DNA of 64,000 nucleotides, taken from NCBI RefSeq assembly GCF_038024125.1, contig NZ_CP150662.1, positions 2,187,501-2,251,500 on the forward strand. Reading direction: 5' to 3'. The stretch's first letter is position 1; every line of letters begins with the position of its first letter. Position numbers and translations under genes: made by a program. Below the pieces are notes generated by a model. It saw nothing but the letters and a program-made list of their open reading frames with translations. It ran no database searches and was not told the DNA's origin. Origin of the DNA: Polaribacter gangjinensis. GTDB lineage: Bacteria; Bacteroidota; Bacteroidia; Flavobacteriales; Flavobacteriaceae. Of this stretch, positions 43,713 through 52,767 are shown piece by piece.

Positions 43713-46178
43713 TTAGTTGATTATTATTTTTCTTGTTACGATTGATTGATTTTTATTTTTGATGAGCACCAAATACAAGCCTTTTGTTAATTGATTTACA
43801 TTGAGTTCTTGTTCGTTTTGTACATTTATAAATGTTTTCACTGTTTTCCCTGTAATATCAATAATGGAAACACGTTCGTTGTTTTCTAATTGATTTATTT
43901 TAAAAATTCCATTATTTGGATTTGGATATAATACAAAGCTCTCATCATTCTTAGAAATATCAGAGATAGATAATGAATTTGCCCATTGTTGTCTTAAAAA
44001 GTTGGCAGCAACTCCCCAATTTCCATCAGGTTTTTTCATCCATTTACCTACCAACCATTGATTGAGGAAATCTCTATTGTATTGTGTGTTTTTTTCCCAA
44101 GTAAAACCATCAGGACCTGCTTTGTCATTTCCATACAAATTCCAAACATAAAAGTTCGGAATTCCAAGTCCTAAAGCCACACCAATATATCTTGTGTATC
44201 TGTTTGTAATTCCTGTAGGATTTTGAATTCCCTCATAAAATGAAGGATTTTCATTGATCCCAAATTCACCAATTTGCACAGGGAAATTGGTATTCATTTC
44301 TTTGGTTTCATTGGTGTAATAACGAGCCACTTCTAAACCTTTCCACATGGCATGCCCAAGAGGATTATTGCTATCAAACCATCCACCATCATAGGCTGAC
44401 CAAGAAGATAAATCAATTCTTGTTGCAGGTATGACATTTCCTAAAACACTAGGCGTGTTGTTTTGCATCATGGTCATTCTTACACCATTTTTTAACATCC
44501 AAAGTTTATTGAATTCTATAGCATGAAAAACTTTTGCACTGGCATTGGTATGCTCACTTCTGGCACGTTCTACACCTCTTTGTCTGGCTCTGAACAAACG
44601 AGCCATTCCTTCTATTTTCCAATCAACATCATCAGGAATTAAGTTCACATCATTTTCCCATAAAACACCTTGACCTCTCAACATCCAGTCACCTTCCCAG
44701 TTTTGGTATACAAAGGTTTTGTCCATTGATCCATAAGTTTCAAGAAGATGTTTTGTTAAATCATAGAATTGTTGTTCTTGATCTAAATATCTATCGTGAT
44801 TTAAATCAGGACCATCTTGATAAAACGATTGGTTTTTGGTGGTTGTCCAAAAAGTATGTCTTTTGATGTGAGTTCTTTTGAATAAAGAATCTACATGTTG
44901 ATGTTGAGCAACATCTTTTAGATTATTAAAATTCGGCCAAGTATGATTAAAATGATAGGCAGATTCCATATTTCCATTTTGGGCAGTTAGGGTAGTTTTA
45001 AAAGAGGTTGCTCCAAAATCTTTATATACATCCAAACCTTCTAACAAATAAGGTCTGTCAGTAAAATTATACCATCCAGCAATGTGACTTGCTCCAAAAA
45101 TATCTTTGATTTGAGGAACAGAAGCCCCTTTACTTGGGTCAAACTCGTCAATTTTTGCAGTGATTGTTTCTTTACTTGATTGTGTTGCTAGGTAGTGTTT
45201 TCTAACCTCTCCATTATTCACGAAAGTAAAATTTGGGTTGTTTGATGTGACACTTTCTATAGTTGTATTCTCTCCTAAACGAAATAATCCGCCTGAATTT
45301 ATGGTGAAATTAAATCCTGCAACAGCAGCAGCTCTAGTCACATTGTTGTTGATGAGTTGTGTATACAAAACACCTTGATTTTCGATAGTAAGTGAAGTTG
45401 TTTCACCAACATTGGTGTTTCTTGTAAACAGACTCACATCATTGGTAACTACAATTCCTTTGATGGTAAGGCTTGATTTTGCGGTAGTTGAACTAAATTC
45501 GTGTGTACTTCCTGTTAAACCCAACACTTTTTTTATTCTTACGTAAGCAAAATGTTCGATAGAAACATTGACTTTGTGATTAGATCTAATTACAAAATTA
45601 TCATCAAGTGTCATGTTGTATAAATCAATGATGACATTTTTTTCACCATCAGCGCTTGCAATACTTAGCACTCTTGGATTGAAATATCCTGAGCCAGAAA
45701 TGTAGGTTACATTGCTAGTTAGATTTAAAAAAATACGACTGTTTAAAGAATACAAACTTCCATCACCTGAACTTCCTGGAAGATTTCTTCCTGAAGAAAA
45801 AGTACCATCACATAAAATATTTCCATTGATGCGTAAATCTTTTTCGAAACTAGCTTGATTGTGTCCCATTCGTAAAACAGCTTTGGGTTTTACGTTTAGG
45901 TTTTTGCATAAATCTACCACAACTCCTGAACTTGTTCCTTGAATATCAATATAAACTGTATGATTATCATTGATGATGACATCTGTATTTGCAGTAGGCA
46001 CTTGTCCATTACTCCAAACTGTTGCATCACTCCAATTACCACTTTTGGTTGTTGTTACAGCGTTTGAAAAATCGATATTTTGATTGCTAACAATTGATAA
46101 TTGCGCAAGCGAAGTAAAGAAAGTAAAAAACAAAACTACAAATGATGCAGCTTGTTTATTGTTCAATAGCTGTATCAT
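43713..46178 (-). CDS. Putative clan GH-A glycoside hydrolase with N-terminal beta domain and T9SS tail (paralogue 3)
   Basis: Secreted protein of 821 residues. A signal peptide (ending SLAQ) is followed by a beta-rich, probably carbohydrate-binding region (about 40-330) starting GNWSDATVWSNGQVP. A TIM-barrel-like domain spans about 375-730. Its strand 4 end reads YQNWEGDW (proposed acid/base Glu495), a later strand VFHAIEFN, and the strand 7 end QIGEFG (proposed nucleophile Glu638). A T9SS type A domain (YPNPNNGIFK) covers 749-821. The barrel is paralogous to the two genes upstream. T9SS export suggests it acts outside the cell, as an endo-enzyme would. I do not recognise a CAZy family. It overlaps the preceding gene by four bases. 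Confidence 0.72.
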   Translation of the reverse strand: MIQLLNNKQAASFVVLFFTFFTSLAQLSIVSNQNIDFSNAVTTTKSGNWSDATVWSNGQVPTANTDVIINDNHTVYIDIQGTSSGVVVDLCKNLNVKPKAVLRMGHNQASFEKDLRINGNILCDGTFSSGRNLPGSSGDGSLYSLNSRIFLNLTSNVTYISGSGYFNPRVLSIASADGEKNVIIDLYNMTLDDNFVIRSNHKVNVSIEHFAYVRIKKVLGLTGSTHEFSSTTAKSSLTIKGIVVTNDVSLFTRNTNVGETTSLTIENQGVLYTQLINNNVTRAAAVAGFNFTINSGGLFRLGENTTIESVTSNNPNFTFVNNGEVRKHYLATQSSKETITAKIDEFDPSKGASVPQIKDIFGASHIAGWYNFTDRPYLLEGLDVYKDFGATSFKTTLTAQNGNMESAYHFNHTWPNFNNLKDVAQHQHVDSLFKRTHIKRHTFWTTTKNQSFYQDGPDLNHDRYLDQEQQFYDLTKHLLETYGSMDKTFVYQNWEGDWMLRGQGVLWENDVNLIPDDVDWKIEGMARLFRARQRGVERARSEHTNASAKVFHAIEFNKLWMLKNGVRMTMMQNNTPSVLGNVIPATRIDLSSWSAYDGGWFDSNNPLGHAMWKGLEVARYYTNETKEMNTNFPVQIGEFGINENPSFYEGIQNPTGITNRYTRYIGVALGLGIPNFYVWNLYGNDKAGPDGFTWEKNTQYNRDFLNQWLVGKWMKKPDGNWGVAANFLRQQWANSLSISDISKNDESFVLYPNPNNGIFKINQLENNERVSIIDITGKTVKTFINVQNEQELNVNQLTKGLYLVLIKNKNQSIVTRKIIIN

Positions 46179-47419
46179 TTTTTTGAATTTACAATATTTA
46201 TAACTTCTACTCTCAATTCATTATAAACTTCATTCAGCACTTTTAATGCTTCAATTTTAAAAACTTCTTGAGTAGGATATACTTTATGTTGTTCTTTATA
46301 ATCTTTTAAATACTCATTAATTTTTTTGTAATAATTTTGATGTAGGTAGTACATGGTCCTTTTTTCACCTTTTTCATTGATTAAAGACATGTTTTTAGAT
46401 TTACCAGTTTCTGTATATTCGTTGTTATACAATTGCCAATACAGTGCAAAAGGGTAGTCTTCTTCTAAAGAAATCTGCATGATGTCTTTTGCATTGTCAA
46501 ATTGTTTAAGGAGTGTTTCAGGCTTATCATCCATTGCATGCCCACCATATTCGCCAATAAAAACTCTTCTTTTAAAAGGCAATCCTTCTTTAGGTTTTAA
46601 CTGACTTTCTATATAATTCATCACTTTTGTCATCGATTCTTTATTTGCCTCGTAATCTTTTTTCTTGCTAGATTCGTAGCTAGAATATGATACAAAATCA
46701 ACATCAACATTTGGTAAAATATGGCTTGTGATAGAGATTTTACCTTCCATCCCTTTTACAGCCAAGTTCACTTCGATATAATTGTACACAGAAACATTTT
46801 TGTGAGGAGTTTTTTCTTTGGCATCAGCAATTGCTCGTTGTCTTATTTGGAACCATTGGGTCATGTTTTCAACTGTTTGTTGTGAAGGTTCTATATTTTT
46901 TTTCCCTTCACCATGTAGCAACCAATCACCTTCCCAATTTCCAATCATAAAAGTTTTGCCAGTGTTATTGTATTTTTTTAGTAGATATGCCGTAAAATCA
47001 TACATTTCTTTATAAAGAATTTTTTCTTGTTCTTTAGTGATGCCATTTTTCCATTTAATTCCTGTAACGGTATGTACCCAGAAAAAGAAGTACTTAAAAT
47101 CCATCTGAAATACTTTGTCAAAGTCAGGAATTAGCTTTATTACATCTAATGTGTTTTTTGCATCACTTTTATTGTAACCATAATTTGATAAGATTTTATC
47201 GGTGATTGTAGTTTTAAAAATATTAGAACCTACAGCTCTGGTTTGTTTGGCTTGTTCTATTAGTTTTGAATCTTTTGTAAATTGATATTTTGTTGGAAAA
47301 CTATTCAATCCTAACACAAAATTATAGTCCTCTAAAGCTATTGTTTTATCATAAGTAATTTCTTGACCAACAATAAATGTGGTTGATAAAAGGAATAGTA
47401 TTATTGAAAAATGTTTCAT
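46175..47419 (-). CDS. Putative clan GH-A glycoside hydrolase, periplasmic (paralogue 2)
   Basis: 414 residues with a cleavable signal peptide (ending IVGQ), no T9SS tail and no lipobox, hence probably periplasmic. Eight candidate barrel strands can be followed: YNFVLGLNS, GSNIFKTTI, FKYFFFWVH, KTFMIGNWEGDW, VSVYNYIEVN, VDFVSYSSY, RRVFIGEYG and PFALYWQLYNNE. The Glu at the end of strand 4 (Glu163, NWEGDW) and strand 7 (Glu290, IGEYG) are placed as in retaining clan GH-A hydrolases. It is paralogous to both neighbours. It overlaps the next gene by four bases. The substrate is unknown, but the PUL context favours a sulfated mannose-containing glycan. Confidence 0.72.
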   Translation of the reverse strand: MKHFSIILFLLSTTFIVGQEITYDKTIALEDYNFVLGLNSFPTKYQFTKDSKLIEQAKQTRAVGSNIFKTTITDKILSNYGYNKSDAKNTLDVIKLIPDFDKVFQMDFKYFFFWVHTVTGIKWKNGITKEQEKILYKEMYDFTAYLLKKYNNTGKTFMIGNWEGDWLLHGEGKKNIEPSQQTVENMTQWFQIRQRAIADAKEKTPHKNVSVYNYIEVNLAVKGMEGKISITSHILPNVDVDFVSYSSYESSKKKDYEANKESMTKVMNYIESQLKPKEGLPFKRRVFIGEYGGHAMDDKPETLLKQFDNAKDIMQISLEEDYPFALYWQLYNNEYTETGKSKNMSLINEKGEKRTMYYLHQNYYKKINEYLKDYKEQHKVYPTQEVFKIEALKVLNEVYNELRVEVINIVNSKK

Positions 47420-47424
47420 TAATT

Positions 47425-48699
47425 TTATGGGTTTAAACTTTTAAATTGCAATGCTTTTTTCTTGAATTCATTAAAACTTGGGGACTTTCCATTGGCTTTT
47501 ACGTATTTTTCTACAAACGCTTTTGACTCCTTATAAAACGAATTGTGTGTGTACCAAATGGGTTGTTTTTTACCTTTGTCGTTGATTAACCAATAACCTA
47601 CTTGCTCACCATTGGTATTTATTTCATTGTTGTACATTTCCCAATACAAAATAAATGGTGTTCCCCATTCTAAAGCAGCTTTAATTGTCCAAATAGAACG
47701 CAAATTTTGAGATTCATCACTGTTAGAAATACTTGGACTTCCGTATTCACCAATCCATACTCTTTTTCCTTCAGGAAGTCCTGTTTTTGGAGAAAGTTGA
47801 GATTCTAAATAATCTAGCGCTTTTTGAAGATTTTTTTTCAATTTTTCTTCAGTTTTATAAGGATTTGTTGCGTCGTAAGAAGAATATGAAACATAATCAG
47901 GATTTACCACATTTACAATACTATTGGCAACAACCTGAGCATTTGGTTCATCCAAGGCTTTTTTTACCAGATTTACTTCAATATAATGATACACTTCTAT
48001 ATCATTATGAGTAACCGCTTTTTTTGCATCATCAATGGCTTTTTGTCTGATTTTTGCCCATTTGATCATGCCTTCTAATGTTTTAGGGTTTGCAGGTTTT
48101 GTTCGGTCATAATCAGAGCGTAAGTGCCAATCACCTTCCCAATTTCCTAAATAAAATATTTTACCAGTTCCATTATAAGTTTTTAAAAGATATGAGGTAA
48201 ATTCATACAATTCATCATACAATGCTTTTTCATATTTTTCTGAAAATCCATCAATAAATTTAATTTGAGCGGTATCGTCTTTTTTTCCTTCAGGTTCAGG
48301 AGTGTATTGAGAAAATCCATATGTCCAAATATGATAAAATTTAAAATCCATGTCCAATACTTCTTTCATTGAGGGCTCTAGCGTTGCTAATTTTGTTAAA
48401 GAAGTAATTTGATCATTGTGTGGTAATCCATAATTTTCAGAGGAATATCTTGGATGCATAGAAAATTTTAAGAGATTGGAACCCATTTTTTGAATTTCTA
48501 AGGCAGTTTCTACCAACATAGATTTATCAGTGAACTTGTATTTAGAACCCACAGTTTGCGTCCCAATCACATAGTTAAAAGAGTTTACATGATGTTTTAC
48601 ATTTTTACCACCCTTTTTAAATGAGGTGATAAAAAAATAACCAACAATACTGATTGCGATCATAATGATGGTAAAGTAGAATGGGTTAATTTTTTTCAT
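47425..48699 (-). CDS. Putative clan GH-A glycoside hydrolase, membrane-anchored (paralogue 1)
   Basis: 424 residues. A single hydrophobic segment (about 8-25) with no clear cleavage site suggests an inner-membrane signal anchor with the barrel in the periplasm. Barrel landmarks match paralogue 2: KIFYLGNWEGDW (Glu188 proposed acid/base), VYHYIEVN (Glu241), DYVSYSSYD, RVWIGEYG (Glu318 proposed nucleophile) and FILYWEMYNNE. It is the first gene of the susCD operon. About 190 bases upstream of it are free of genes and hold a perfect 18-base palindrome and one GGTCAAT word. The family is unrecognised, and the catalytic assignment is inferred from fold order. Confidence 0.72.
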   Translation of the reverse strand: MKKINPFYFTIIMIAISIVGYFFITSFKKGGKNVKHHVNSFNYVIGTQTVGSKYKFTDKSMLVETALEIQKMGSNLLKFSMHPRYSSENYGLPHNDQITSLTKLATLEPSMKEVLDMDFKFYHIWTYGFSQYTPEPEGKKDDTAQIKFIDGFSEKYEKALYDELYEFTSYLLKTYNGTGKIFYLGNWEGDWHLRSDYDRTKPANPKTLEGMIKWAKIRQKAIDDAKKAVTHNDIEVYHYIEVNLVKKALDEPNAQVVANSIVNVVNPDYVSYSSYDATNPYKTEEKLKKNLQKALDYLESQLSPKTGLPEGKRVWIGEYGSPSISNSDESQNLRSIWTIKAALEWGTPFILYWEMYNNEINTNGEQVGYWLINDKGKKQPIWYTHNSFYKESKAFVEKYVKANGKSPSFNEFKKKALQFKSLNP

Positions 48700-48721
48700 T
48701 CTAAAAAATAATTAAATTTTA

Positions 48722-48756
48722 ATTGACCGCAATTTCAATTATTTTTTAAAAAATAA
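48722..48756 (-). promoter_or_regulatory. Possible regulatory sites upstream of the susCD operon
   Basis: A GGTCAAT word (minus strand, 48728-48722) and a perfect 18-base palindrome (48739-48756, TTATTTTTT with AAAAAATAA) lie 23-57 bases upstream of the first operon gene. The same word occurs as a direct repeat before the divergent sulfatase/GH130 genes. A link to the PUL regulator is speculative. Confidence 0.25.
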
Positions 48757-48890
48757 GGTTTGTAATCCATTCAACTAGGTTTAAAATATAGTCATGAGTC
48801 TAGGATTATTAATAAATATCTAGTAACGAAGTCTCATTTTTATAAATGCTAGTTTTAACTTAGAATTAAAATTGTTTTCTAAAGAGTATT

Positions 48891-51800
48891 TTACTGTGAG
48901 TCTATAAATTCTTTGGGAGTTTGTCCGTAATATTTTTTGAAAATTGTACTGAAGTACTTTGGGTCTTGAAAGCCAGATTCATACGCAATGTCTGAAATTC
49001 GAGTATTTGGTTTGTTTTTCATTAATTCTTCAGCATGGCTTAGTTTAATTTTTATAATCAAATCAGAAGGTGACATTTGTATCAATCCTTTTAATTTTCT
49101 GAATAAATTTGATCTACTCAATCCCATATTTTCGCTCAAATTGTCTATCGAAAAATCTTTGGAGTGTAAATTAGATTTTATCATTTCAATTACATCAGAT
49201 AAAAATCGTTCATCAGGCGTAAGTTGTTTTTCTACTTCTTTATCATCTAAAAGACGATGAATATTTTCTCTTGATTTGATTAAATTCTGAATGGTAACTT
49301 TTAATATTTCTAAATTGAACGGTTTCTCAACATACGCATCAGCACCAGTTTCCAATCCTTTTAATTTATCGTCAATATCAACCAATGCCGTTAACATAAT
49401 TATAGGAATATGGCTTGTTTTGAAGTTGGTTTTCAGTAAGTTACACAATTCTTTGCCATTCATTTCTGGCATCATAACATCCGTAATGATCAAATCAGGA
49501 TTTTTAGATAGTGCAATTAGCAAACCCTCTTTTCCGTTTGAAGCCTCTAAAACAGTATATTGTTTATCCAATTCGTTTTTGATGGCTTTTCGCAATTCTT
49601 CAGTATCTTCTATCAATAAAATTACCTTGTCCTCTTGAATTAAATTATCAACCGATTTTTCTGAAGTTGCTTTTTGAATCTCGGTTTTTAATTCTCCTTG
49701 CTTGTAATGCTCAGTGCCATAAGGCAAAACAATGGTAAATTTCGATCCAATATTTTCTTTACTTTCCAACAATATTTTTCCTCCATGCAATTCAATTATT
49801 TTTTTGGAGAGCATCAATCCAATGCCAGTTCCAGGAATTCCTTTGTTAGAAACATTAGTTCCACGTGTAAATCTTTTAAAAACGAGTTCTTGCTGTTTTT
49901 CGGGAATTCCAATTCCAGTATCTATAAATTCAATGGATAAATTGTTGTTTTTTACATACGCTTTTATGTCAATTTGACCTCCATCTTCACTGTATTTTAT
50001 GGCATTTGAAATCAGGTTGTAAAAAATTCGAGTCATTTTTACCTTATCAAACCAAACAGGAATGTTTTTAACATCCATCTGAATATCCAAAGATCGTTCT
50101 TGTAAAATGGGTGTAAAATCTTTCACCACATTTGCCAAACATTCGCTCAAATCAACTTTTGTAACCGAAAGTTTCAACTGATTTCTATCAATTTTTTGAA
50201 AATCTAATAATTGAGTTACATATTCATTCAAATTTTCAGTGTTTCTTTGAATCAATTCAATTGATTTCTTGGTGTTTTCTTGATTGGTCAATTGTTTCAC
50301 CAATAATTGAATTAGTGAAACTGGTGTTCTAATATCATGTGCAACTTCAATAAAAAATTTGATGCGATCTTCATCAGTCCGTTTTCTAATGTTTGCTTTA
50401 GTAACTCTATAAATCAAATAAATGAAAAAACAAATGATGATAAAATAGCTGATGATGGCAACTGCTGTTTTCCAAAATGGTTTTTTAACGGTGATTTTTA
50501 ATACTAATTCTTTGTCTCCTTGAACGCCTTCAGCATTGAAACCTTTTGCCAATAATCGATAGTTACCAGGTGCTAAATTAGAATAGGTGATTTTTTCATT
50601 GCCATAAATGGTTTTTGATTTTTCGTCAAATCCATGCAATTGATATTCAAATTTATTTCTTTTAGAGCCATGAAATTTGATGGTTTCAAAATTGAAAGAA
50701 ATGGAGTTTTGATCAAATTCAAGTTCAATTTCATCTAAAAAATTGATGTTTTTTTTGAGTGAAATTGTATCAGGTTTTTTTCCATTGATTTGAAAATTAC
50801 CAAGAAAAATATCATTGATTGGGCGATCTTTTTCTAATTCAATGGGTTGAAAAATGATAGCGCCATTAGGACCACCAAATGCAAAACGACCATCTTTTAG
50901 TTTTGTAGAAGCGCCCAAACCAAATTCTTCAATTATTAAACCATCTTGATCATTATATTTTCTAAATAATTTGGTTTTGATTTGATACATCCAAAGTCCA
51001 GAAATGGTCCCTAAAAACAAGCGATGCATATTGTCTTTTTTGATGGAAAAAACAGTGCCAATTTCTTTTTTTGAATCTTCACTACTGTTTTCAATAGTTT
51101 CATCACTCAAATTAAATTTGTACAAACCGTTCGTACTTCCAATCCAGATTGCATTATTCAATTGATCAAAATGCAAACTTTGTATTTCATTGATATTGTT
51201 AAAAAAATCACCTTTTAGTTTTCGAACACTTTTGTTACGATCATTAATCTCAAAAAAGCCATTACTAGTGCCTGCATAATAAATATCATCATAACCTTGT
51301 ACAATTGCTCTAACCAAACCAATGGCATATTTGCTGATTAATTTATTTTGATGATAGTGCATTAATGGGCCATCACTACCAGAAACCCACAAATTTTCAC
51401 CAAAAACAACGAGGTTAAAAATAAATTGTAAAGGTACTTTGGGTTCTAAATTAGGTAAACTTACTGTTTCTTCTTTCGGATTAAATTTTAAAATTCCTTC
51501 GCCATAAGTTCCTATCAAAAGTTCGTTTTGATATTCATTAATAGCCAATACAGCAGTGTTGTATAACTTAGGATTTTTGTTGTAGTTTGTCCATTTTTTA
51601 TCACCAAATTTACTAATACCATTTTCCGTTCCAAACCATAAATCACCATTTTCAGATTCGTAAACAGCTCTCACACTATTATTGTTGATACTGTTTGGAT
51701 TGTTCAATTCATGCGTTATTTGCTGAAAAATATTGTCTTTTTGATAAATAATATTGATGCCACCTTCTCTTAAACCAATCCAATAGGCATTTAATTTATC

Positions 51801-52706
51801 TACAAAAATTTCATAAATACTGTTTTGGCTGATGCTATTGGCATTGTCAACATTATGACTAAAAGACGAAGTTATTTTCAAATTTTCATCTATCACAAAA
51901 AGACCCAATCTATCAATAGCAACAAGAGCATTGTTTTGATTATCGAATTTAATTTTTCTGATAGCATACGTTTTTTTCAGAATTTCATCAATTACAATTG
52001 GTTTTATCTCATTGTTATCTTTGATGAAAAGTCCGCCAACTTCGGTTCCAATCCAAAGTCTATTTTTAGCATCTAAGGCAATATTGATGATGTCATTTTT
52101 CTCTAAAATTCTATCAGAAAAAATGAGTTTATTTGTTTTGGTATCATAGTTATATACAAAACATCCTTTTCCAGTAGCAGAAAAAACGGTATTGTTTTTT
52201 ACCAATACTTTTCTGTTGAAATTGGTTTCAGGGTAAAAAATTTCAGATTTCTTTTTGGAAGTTGTATTGTAAATCAAAAGTCCTGTGTCCAGACCAATCA
52301 CTATTTTATCATCTTGTAGTTTTGCAATTGATAAAAATCGTTTTTTATCAATGTGTAACACTTTTTCAAAAGAGTCAAATTTGTATAAATATTTGATGAG
52401 GTAACCATTAGGGCTAATCATGTAAATGGTTCCATTCAAATTTATAATATCAACAATTCCTGTACTTTCAGAAGAAGTAATTGTTTCTAAATCATACTTT
52501 TTAAATTCAACACCCGAAAATCTATTGATTCCTTTGTCTGATCCAATCCAAAGGTACCCAAGGCTGTCTTTTTCAAAAACATTGATAGTACCGTTTATTA
52601 TGCCTTCTTTGGTATCAAGTCTTTTAACATATTGAGAAAAACCTGTAAAGTAAACACACAATAAAGTAATGAAATGCAGAAAAAAAGGATTGTTGTAGTG
52701 TTTCAT
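48891..52706 (-). CDS. Hybrid two-component system regulator (HTCS) of the PUL
   Basis: One-protein sensor and response regulator of 1271 residues. A signal peptide is followed by a periplasmic two-propeller sensor with repeated LWIG/WIGT units (about 30-640) and a Y_Y_Y domain (about 690-735). One membrane helix lies at about 748-768. The histidine kinase has phospho-acceptor His790 in VAHDIRTP and an ATPase domain with GTGIGLMLSKKI. The receiver has Asp1076 in ITDVMMP. An AraC-type helix-turn-helix closes the protein (ISDIAYESGF, YFSTIFKKYYG). HTCS proteins sense PUL oligosaccharides in the periplasm and switch the locus on. I start it at the ATG at 52706, because the ten preceding codons overlap the -7 box. 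Confidence 0.96.
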   Translation of the reverse strand: MKHYNNPFFLHFITLLCVYFTGFSQYVKRLDTKEGIINGTINVFEKDSLGYLWIGSDKGINRFSGVEFKKYDLETITSSESTGIVDIINLNGTIYMISPNGYLIKYLYKFDSFEKVLHIDKKRFLSIAKLQDDKIVIGLDTGLLIYNTTSKKKSEIFYPETNFNRKVLVKNNTVFSATGKGCFVYNYDTKTNKLIFSDRILEKNDIINIALDAKNRLWIGTEVGGLFIKDNNEIKPIVIDEILKKTYAIRKIKFDNQNNALVAIDRLGLFVIDENLKITSSFSHNVDNANSISQNSIYEIFVDKLNAYWIGLREGGINIIYQKDNIFQQITHELNNPNSINNNSVRAVYESENGDLWFGTENGISKFGDKKWTNYNKNPKLYNTAVLAINEYQNELLIGTYGEGILKFNPKEETVSLPNLEPKVPLQFIFNLVVFGENLWVSGSDGPLMHYHQNKLISKYAIGLVRAIVQGYDDIYYAGTSNGFFEINDRNKSVRKLKGDFFNNINEIQSLHFDQLNNAIWIGSTNGLYKFNLSDETIENSSEDSKKEIGTVFSIKKDNMHRLFLGTISGLWMYQIKTKLFRKYNDQDGLIIEEFGLGASTKLKDGRFAFGGPNGAIIFQPIELEKDRPINDIFLGNFQINGKKPDTISLKKNINFLDEIELEFDQNSISFNFETIKFHGSKRNKFEYQLHGFDEKSKTIYGNEKITYSNLAPGNYRLLAKGFNAEGVQGDKELVLKITVKKPFWKTAVAIISYFIIICFFIYLIYRVTKANIRKRTDEDRIKFFIEVAHDIRTPVSLIQLLVKQLTNQENTKKSIELIQRNTENLNEYVTQLLDFQKIDRNQLKLSVTKVDLSECLANVVKDFTPILQERSLDIQMDVKNIPVWFDKVKMTRIFYNLISNAIKYSEDGGQIDIKAYVKNNNLSIEFIDTGIGIPEKQQELVFKRFTRGTNVSNKGIPGTGIGLMLSKKIIELHGGKILLESKENIGSKFTIVLPYGTEHYKQGELKTEIQKATSEKSVDNLIQEDKVILLIEDTEELRKAIKNELDKQYTVLEASNGKEGLLIALSKNPDLIITDVMMPEMNGKELCNLLKTNFKTSHIPIIMLTALVDIDDKLKGLETGADAYVEKPFNLEILKVTIQNLIKSRENIHRLLDDKEVEKQLTPDERFLSDVIEMIKSNLHSKDFSIDNLSENMGLSRSNLFRKLKGLIQMSPSDLIIKIKLSHAEELMKNKPNTRISDIAYESGFQDPKYFSTIFKKYYGQTPKEFIDSQ

Positions 52707-52724
52707 TTGTTGTGTAATTGTTAT

Positions 52725-52732
52725 CAAAAATA
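52725..52732 (-). promoter_or_regulatory. -7 promoter box for the HTCS gene
   Basis: The minus strand reads TATTTTTG, matching TAnnTTTG, 18 bases before the ATG. It starts directly after the T-run of the upstream sulfatase terminator. Confidence 0.55.
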
Positions 52733-52760
52733 GCAAAAAACCCAGTGAATTTTCACTGGG
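52733..52760 (-). terminator. Rho-independent terminator of the GH130-symporter-sulfatase operon
   Basis: The GC-containing stem CCCAGTGA/TCACTGGG (52741-52748 with 52753-52760) has a four-base loop. On the minus strand it is followed by a run of six T. It lies 8 bases past the sulfatase stop. Confidence 0.92.
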
Positions 52761-52767
52761 CTAACTT

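Noticed and set aside
48739..48756. Palindrome as a rho-independent terminator of the HTCS gene
   Set aside because: It is composed only of A and T with no GC stem, and T-runs on both sides are part of the palindrome itself.
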